From: Magnaporthiopsis rhizophila
Taxonomy: Eukaryota; Ascomycota; Sordariomycetes; Magnaporthales; Magnaporthaceae
Assembly: GCA_003049465.1 (NCBI GenBank)
Contig: PYSS01000040.1
Span: 214,519 to 278,518 of the forward strand
Length of the DNA stretch: 64,000 nucleotides
Direction: 5' to 3'
Shown: piece after piece, positions 58,405 through 64,000 of the stretch
How positions within the stretch are numbered: position 1 is the first letter of the stretch
Layout: each line of letters begins with the position of its first letter
Made by a program: the position numbers and the translations under genes
Notes under the pieces: model-generated
What the model saw: the letters and a program-made list of their open reading frames with translations, nothing else
Told to the model about the DNA's origin: nothing
The model's database searches: none

Positions 58405-61400
58405 CGTTTTGTGGTATGTGGTTGTGGTGGTGGTAGCCGTAGTGGTGGAGAGAGCGATGGTCAAGAGACCAAGTGGAAGAGACGAAGTGGAAGAGACGAG
58501 CTTTTAATAAACGCCGGCACGAGGGTTGCTGCGATATGGGATGAGCCCAGTCGGCAGGATAGGAGCTCGGGAGCGGCGCTGGTAGAGATCTAGATCGAAG
58601 GGGGCTCTGGACCATTTAGAGCAGGTGGGATGGAGGTGGTGTGTTGAGGAAGCTGGACAGGGGAACCAAAGGGTAGGTCGGATGGGTTATTCTTGTAAAA
58701 AATCTCGACCGGAGAGCAGGGTCTCTCCAGGGAGGCAGGAAGGAGGTGATGAGGGAAGGAAAAGGAAAGGAAATAAAATAAATGCTGAAAAGAGGGTCTC
58801 CCTCTCTTATGATGAAGGTTGTTTCGACATGGAGGGCCCGCTGGGATGGGCAGCAGGCATTGGTAGCTTGGGGTTTTGAAAGGAGGCGGAGGCCATCTGG
58901 AATGCGTTCCACCCAAGCACACACGCACACACACACAAACACATTCACACACCCTCCACCACAGGCCTCGCACAGCCAGAGTGGGGAGGGTGTTCATCGA
59001 CGATGGAGGCGTGCGCCTGTCGGTCCTAGCCTTGGCCTGGGGCCAGGGGTGGGCGGCGGACATGGGAGGGGCGTTCATGGGGAGGGGCGTGCGCGTTTTG
59101 AAGAGAGCCCAGGATCTGACGGCCAGGCGTCACCACCACTCGCTCTTGCCTTGCCCACACTCGGCCGGCCGAGGCGGCAGACTCTCGCTGCCTAAGAGGT
59201 CGGGCTCCGTTTTGACAAGGGCAATCCATGCGGGAGCATTCTGGCTGCATAAGCTCGGATTGCTGCATTTTTTTTTTTTCCTTCTTTCTTCGTTTCTTCA
59301 TTGTTCCTTCGCGCCGACGCACCGTCTCGATCCCGCACACACCCCAAGATCCAGACCATCCGTCCATGATGTTATCGCCGAGGCCCCCCCTCCCTCCCGT
59401 GTCGCTAGTTTGGTCTTAATTACTGATGTGACGGTCGCTGTTGCGGAGGATATTATGATCTGATTAGGGCTGCTATTGACTGGGCAAAAACCAAATGCGG
59501 ACAAATGCCCCTGAGAACCGCGCCCATTTACAGTGACAGGCACTGGAATGATATCGACCGAATCTCCAAACGCCTTGTCACTTTGCCAAAAGGGCCGAGA
59601 CTAGCAGACGGTGGCTTGGATGCCGCGCGCCTTTTTCTCTCTTGGAAGATTTAGCCCAGCAGCGAGACGCCCATGGAACCGAAGACCCAACCCCAGCCTC
59701 CGTGTGCAAGGGGCCACATGCCGGGCGATCCATTTCGATGTCCACCTGGCCGGCCGATGAATGCATCAAAGCGAGTCGGCCTTGTGGATGATAATGTGCT
59801 TTGCTGTGATTGAAACTCGGCACGCGCGCTACGTGGCTTTGTGATGGGCGGCACCATTGGATTAGGATCATCATAGCTGCATGAGATCGCGATGTGCCCT
59901 ACTCGCAGCTCACTAAAGATCATCAGAAATCCCGGAGACTTTGCTCCAAGTGCTTTCACTTTGCACCATCCGATTCATCCACTACTTTGCCATCTCCGAT
60001 CGATCAGAATGGTGCGACGGCATGAAGCACAAACCGCAAGGCGTCATTTTTAATGTCTCGGGGCCTGTGCATCCATCGAGATCGAGCATCAGCCAGGATG
60101 ACTCCTTAGTGCGTCGGATTCTGTTCGTGTTCGTTGTGAATCCCGAATGCCTTCTCAGGCGTGCGCTTTCATTACGAGAGTACCATCGTACCACCCAGCA
60201 AAACGGAATGTGGAGCCTCGATGGCATACCTGGACATAGCTAGGACAGCCTGGTGCCCACCAGAACCTCCTACGTAATACCACAGGTAGGACTTTGCCAA
60301 GATCTCGACATGTTTGGAGCCCTTCCTTTCCGCAGGCCGATGAGGGAGGGCATTGCGTGCAACTGGGAACGAGCCATTTTTGCACTAATTTGCCAAGCGT
60401 CGGCTGTTAGCCAGGGCGCGCCAGTCCAGCTCGCTTTTGGACTCGGGCGCGTGGGCCACTCAACTCGACCGAGGAACCAGCGGGAGAAGAAGCAAAAAAA
60501 ACACTGATCGCACATACAAAATCCCGATCCCGAGCCCCAACTCTCCTCTGCTTGATGACGAAAGAGGGGCAACAAAAGAGAGTCCGTCCAATGTACAGAC
60601 TGTAGGTACTAGCACGCATTTGGCAATCCCGCCCGCGCCAACCTTTCTTTGCTGGGGCACGCCCTTTGCGCGGGAACCGACAACAGTGACAGGAGCCAAA
60701 ACCGTCACGTTCGTTTCCTCCCAGGCCTCCCATGATGACCACGACTAGTGGCGTACAGCAAATTCTCCATGCTGCTTCAACTGTGCGTGCTTTTTCCCTC
60801 GCCATCTTGTTCTTACGTGTTCATCGACGAAAGAAAAGAGTGCTAACGTTGGTGCTGGGGTTTCAGGCAGCCAAGTCGCACGATACCCATATGTATGCAT
60901 ATACTCCTTCCTCTTACGCAAACCCTCTGCATCGAGTTTCCCCGCGCGCAGACGCTTGGCATCGGATGCTCATGGTATGACTTCCCCGAACTGCCGGGCT
61001 CGTATGTTTTGCAATATGTGCGCGACAGGCGCCTCAAACGAAGCTTGCGCAGTTATCATGGAGAAAAAAGTGAGTGAGGCATTTAGGACAGGAGCCAAAA
61101 AATTGCGCGGCCCATCCGGACACAGGAAACAACCTAGGGGACAAAAGAAACAACATCATTAATGTTTCTCAGGGGGCTGGACAGGCTTGAAAGACAAACA
61201 GTGTTTTACAGGTAGGAACGTCCTACGACTGCCGCATATGCAGAGTAACCTTGATTTGTGGGGCGCTCGCTTGGCCCTCCTTAGGGCTTTGGTTGGGGAT
61301 CCGTCACGGCGGAAAGAGAGAGACGCCCGATGAAAACACTCGCACATGTCTAGACTAGTCTGGATCGCAAAGGCTCCGTCCGGCCTCGGTCGCCCGCTTC

Positions 61401-61827
61401 ACTCAGTCCCACACTCTCATTTCAATTTCCCGCACAAACATCCCAAATCCATGCCGTTTATCGTCGTCGCATTCGTTGTAGAAAACCTGTGACTCATGGG
61501 AGCATCCCGCGGCCATCTCCGGTCCGACATTGGGTAGTAAGTAGCACGGGTAGATACCTGAACCGAGCGTTTGCCGCTCCGACGGTGACAGCCCGCTGCG
61601 GTCTGAAGGTTTCTGTTATCGAGCGGGACCTCTCGCCGGCTACCTAGGTCTGCTTGACTAACAACTCGACCGAAGATTATTGGTGGGTCTCCAGGGCTGC
61701 GGTGGTGGAAGGGATCAACAATGCCCGGGCACCGAGGCCGGTCTGCGTTCCATGCCATCATCGCGGCCTGGCCGTTCGCCACACCGACACACCAATGGAA
61801 CCTACCCTTGAGCCACCACGTCTCGGC

Positions 61828-61878
61828 GCCCGGTATTTTTGGCCGCCCGGTATTTTTGGCCGCCCGGTATTTTTGGCC
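61828..61878. repeat. 17-bp tandem repeat, three perfect copies
   Basis: The unit GCCCGGTATTTTTGGCC is repeated head to tail at 61828, 61845 and 61862, followed by GCCC repeats. Each unit alternates a GC block with a T5 block. Confidence 0.95.
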
Positions 61879-62844
61879 GCCCGCCCGCCCGACCCAGAAA
61901 TACCTACCAGTCCGATGTGTCCGTTTAGGTACATACAATCGGTACACGGAGACTATAGATGACCGCAGCAGGAGGTCCGACGAGCTTATGTTGTCCTACA
62001 TCGGACATATATCTGAAAGTCGAATCCTCAATCAATCAACCCTTTTGATTCGTCACACCTAATTATGCGGAGTGGTCTGTGGCACTTGGCGCCGCTGCGT
62101 CCTGAAAAAAGGCCGGTCCAGACCGCCACGGAAGGCTGCACAACCAAAAGTTCTGGACCGTCGATCCCCTGTGTCAGAACACAACGATGTGGCCATGAGC
62201 AAATTCTAGAAGTGGCTCGACTTTGTCTTTTTTGCGCCCTGTCTTTTCCCTGGAGCCGCTGGGCATTTTCTGGTCTAAAAGCGGTCAAGAATGGGACCAT
62301 TCGACTGCGGTTACTTACTAAGCTACCCGACGCGCGGTTCAAACCTCCTTACCTCGGAGCCACCACGACCGTCCTTTTTTTATTATTTCCAATCGGGCAG
62401 CTTTAAGCTATTCCCGAATGTCACCTGTTCCTTCGCAACCTCGCTAGCCGGATGCCACGGATGCGAGGGCGGGAGGCTGAGCTTATTGTATGTCAGTCCT
62501 GCATCGCACACGCCCCCGGATTCGATATGGTAGGCATCCCCCTGAGCACTCCTAGGCCAAGGTTTAAAATCTCCCCTCCCTTTTTTTTCTTCCATTTCCC
62601 CGAATCACCTCCGGCGTCGAAATTGCGTGTTTCGTCCCTCTCCGGATACCCCGGCAGGGCAAACACTAATACCATGCGGACTGCATGCCTGCCTCCGTCC
62701 CGGCGTCACCCTCTTGTCCCGACCCGAACGCTTCCCGGCCGAGCAGCTCATGCCGTCCCATCACGCCCCAGATATGTATCATCCGACGAACCATGTGCCC
62801 CCAATATCACCGGGACGCGGAGGATCGGCCAGGCAGGCAGGCAG

Positions 62845-62848
<4 letters not shown>

Positions 62849-62877
<29 letters not shown>
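62849..62877. repeat. Poly-A tract after GGCA repeats
   Basis: A run of about 29 A directly after four GGCA units (62832-62848). Confidence 0.8.
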
Positions 62878-62879
<2 letters not shown>

Positions 62880-64000
62880 TCTCCTTATAAGCTCAGTGCT
62901 GCCCGGGCAAATTTGCCAAATCACGGTTTGCGGGCGGGTCACTTCGGATTCGTACACTTTGATTCAAGGACCCACTCACGAACAGAAACCCAAAAGATAT
63001 TATAGCTACCTCGAAAGGTAGAGCCTACGTATCAGAACCAATCAGTCTTCACCTTGCGAGACACCAGTTTAAGGTTAAGGGTCCAATATGGCCATCTTCC
63101 CACAAATGATCTACAAATCTGGCGATGGGGGCCCCTGCCGGGCGCGGCATGTAGGCTCACCGGTTGTCCCTCTATATACTTTCCAGGAGTCTTGTGGTTG
63201 GCCTGAAACTGTTAAACTATCCCCTCTCGTTCGTTTACCCCATGCACCCGGGGTCGTAATACCTAGCTACCAAACCTAAAAAGAACAAACAACAATAAAA
63301 CGGCCCCCAGTCTGAATCTGAATCTACCATCCCTCTCGGGCTTCCGGATTGACCGGTCTGCCGGCAAGCTTCTTTCTGCCCTTGTCAAAATGGCAGCATG
63401 CATGCCGGAATAAACGCATATTTTGCCCGTGGGACAGGGGAGCCTACCCACCTACTCCTAAAAAAGTAAGCTTCCTGTTCCCAGTCTTTTTTAAGCTTCT
63501 GCTTATGGTCCCCGAAGATCCCGGGGCTTACGACGTCCCATGTTCACCCGCCATCATGTATCCGACACCCGTGACCTGGCATCGGACTCTCGGATCCGAC
63601 CCCGGGATTTGCGGGTGATCACGACCAGGAGAACACGATGGCTGGTTGGCTGGGTCGGTCTGGCACGCGCGTTAGCGTAAAGGCATTTACATAGAAACTC
63701 GGGCCTGGGGAGTCAGGGTTTCTAGCCCGTTTCGGTCAATCGGTCAAGGTTAAGGCCGGGGCATCCCAGCGGCCTGGTGGTCATCGTTATCTCCTCTCTG
63801 GCCTAGCCATTTTGACAGCGCGCGGGCCCCGTCTCGGCCTCGGGGGACCGGCCACAACGGCGGCGTCGGGTGGCCTTGGCACGGATAACGCCTTTCCGGG
63901 AGACCGGGGGATCGGACGTCGGAAAGCTTCTCCGTCCCCGCTCCCGTACATGCATACATACACGATACATCACAGCACCAAATGACAGAAAGCTCCGTGT

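Larger units (their letters stand above)
58405..64000. other. 5.6-kb stretch to window end, no gene supported
   Basis: This holds the upstream region of the small twin-CxxC gene and beyond. Contents are a CA-rich run at 58918-58952, a triple 17-bp repeat at 61828-61878 and a poly-A run at 62849-62877. No frame carries a recognisable domain. Base composition is not strongly AT-biased, so it does not look like a heavily RIP-mutated transposon. Confidence 0.45.

Noticed and set aside
63661..63740. tRNA-like stretch
   Set aside because: No acceptor stem pairing and no B box consensus.
61400..64000. Possible RIP-mutated transposon
   Set aside because: No strong AT bias, no terminal repeats and no transposase or reverse transcriptase fragments in any frame.
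1..64000. CRISPR arrays, rRNA genes, bacterial-type operons
   Set aside because: None seen; the intron-rich genes show a eukaryotic nuclear sequence.

Overview
The window is nuclear DNA of a filamentous ascomycete, most likely a sordariomycete-type member of Pezizomycotina. The signs are short spliceosomal introns (about 45-200 bp, GTRNGT donors, CTRAC-like branch sites), C/G-rich third codon positions, and fungus-specific families: HET domain, Zn2Cys6 factor, twin-CX9C EMI1, YME2/RNA12 and a Ser/Thr-rich wall-type protein. I cannot name the species. No rRNA, CRISPR, intact transposon or clearly RIP-degraded block is visible.

Layout. 0.6-16 kb holds three conserved housekeeping genes on the minus strand: INO80 (chromatin remodelling ATPase), ARB1 (ABC-F ribosome biogenesis ATPase) and YME2 (mitochondrial inner membrane, mtDNA/RNA maintenance). 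EMI1 follows on the plus strand. 17.9-24 kb holds a head-to-head pair of lineage-variable genes: a VIT/VWA protein whose frame is broken in this assembly, and a multi-exon protein starting with the N-terminal segment common in fungal NLR/ankyrin proteins. 24.7-32 kb holds a secreted protein with a cysteine-rich tail, a cytosolic SSA-type HSP70 with heat-shock elements, and a dienelactone-hydrolase-family enzyme in six exons. 32.3-43 kb holds a Zn2Cys6 transcription factor whose zinc cluster is assembled from four exons, two of them 13 and 10 nt long, then a tRNA-Gly(GCC), an intronless HET-domain gene and a four-pass membrane protein. 43.8-51.3 kb holds a 750-residue Ser/Thr-rich secreted protein and a SIRT5-type sirtuin, separated by 4 kb that contains a perfect 29-bp hairpin. 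From 51.3 kb to the end (12.7 kb) I can support one gene only, a 98-residue twin-CxxC protein.

The genes do not form one pathway. The left half is conserved housekeeping, while the middle and right mix stress, self-recognition and surface functions with long intergenic spacers. Intron-exon structures were worked out by eye from splice signals, reading phase and family knowledge. Several differ greatly from the longest open frames, notably the ends of INO80 and the start of the Zn2Cys6 factor. All four N-runs lie in or beside homopolymer tracts.
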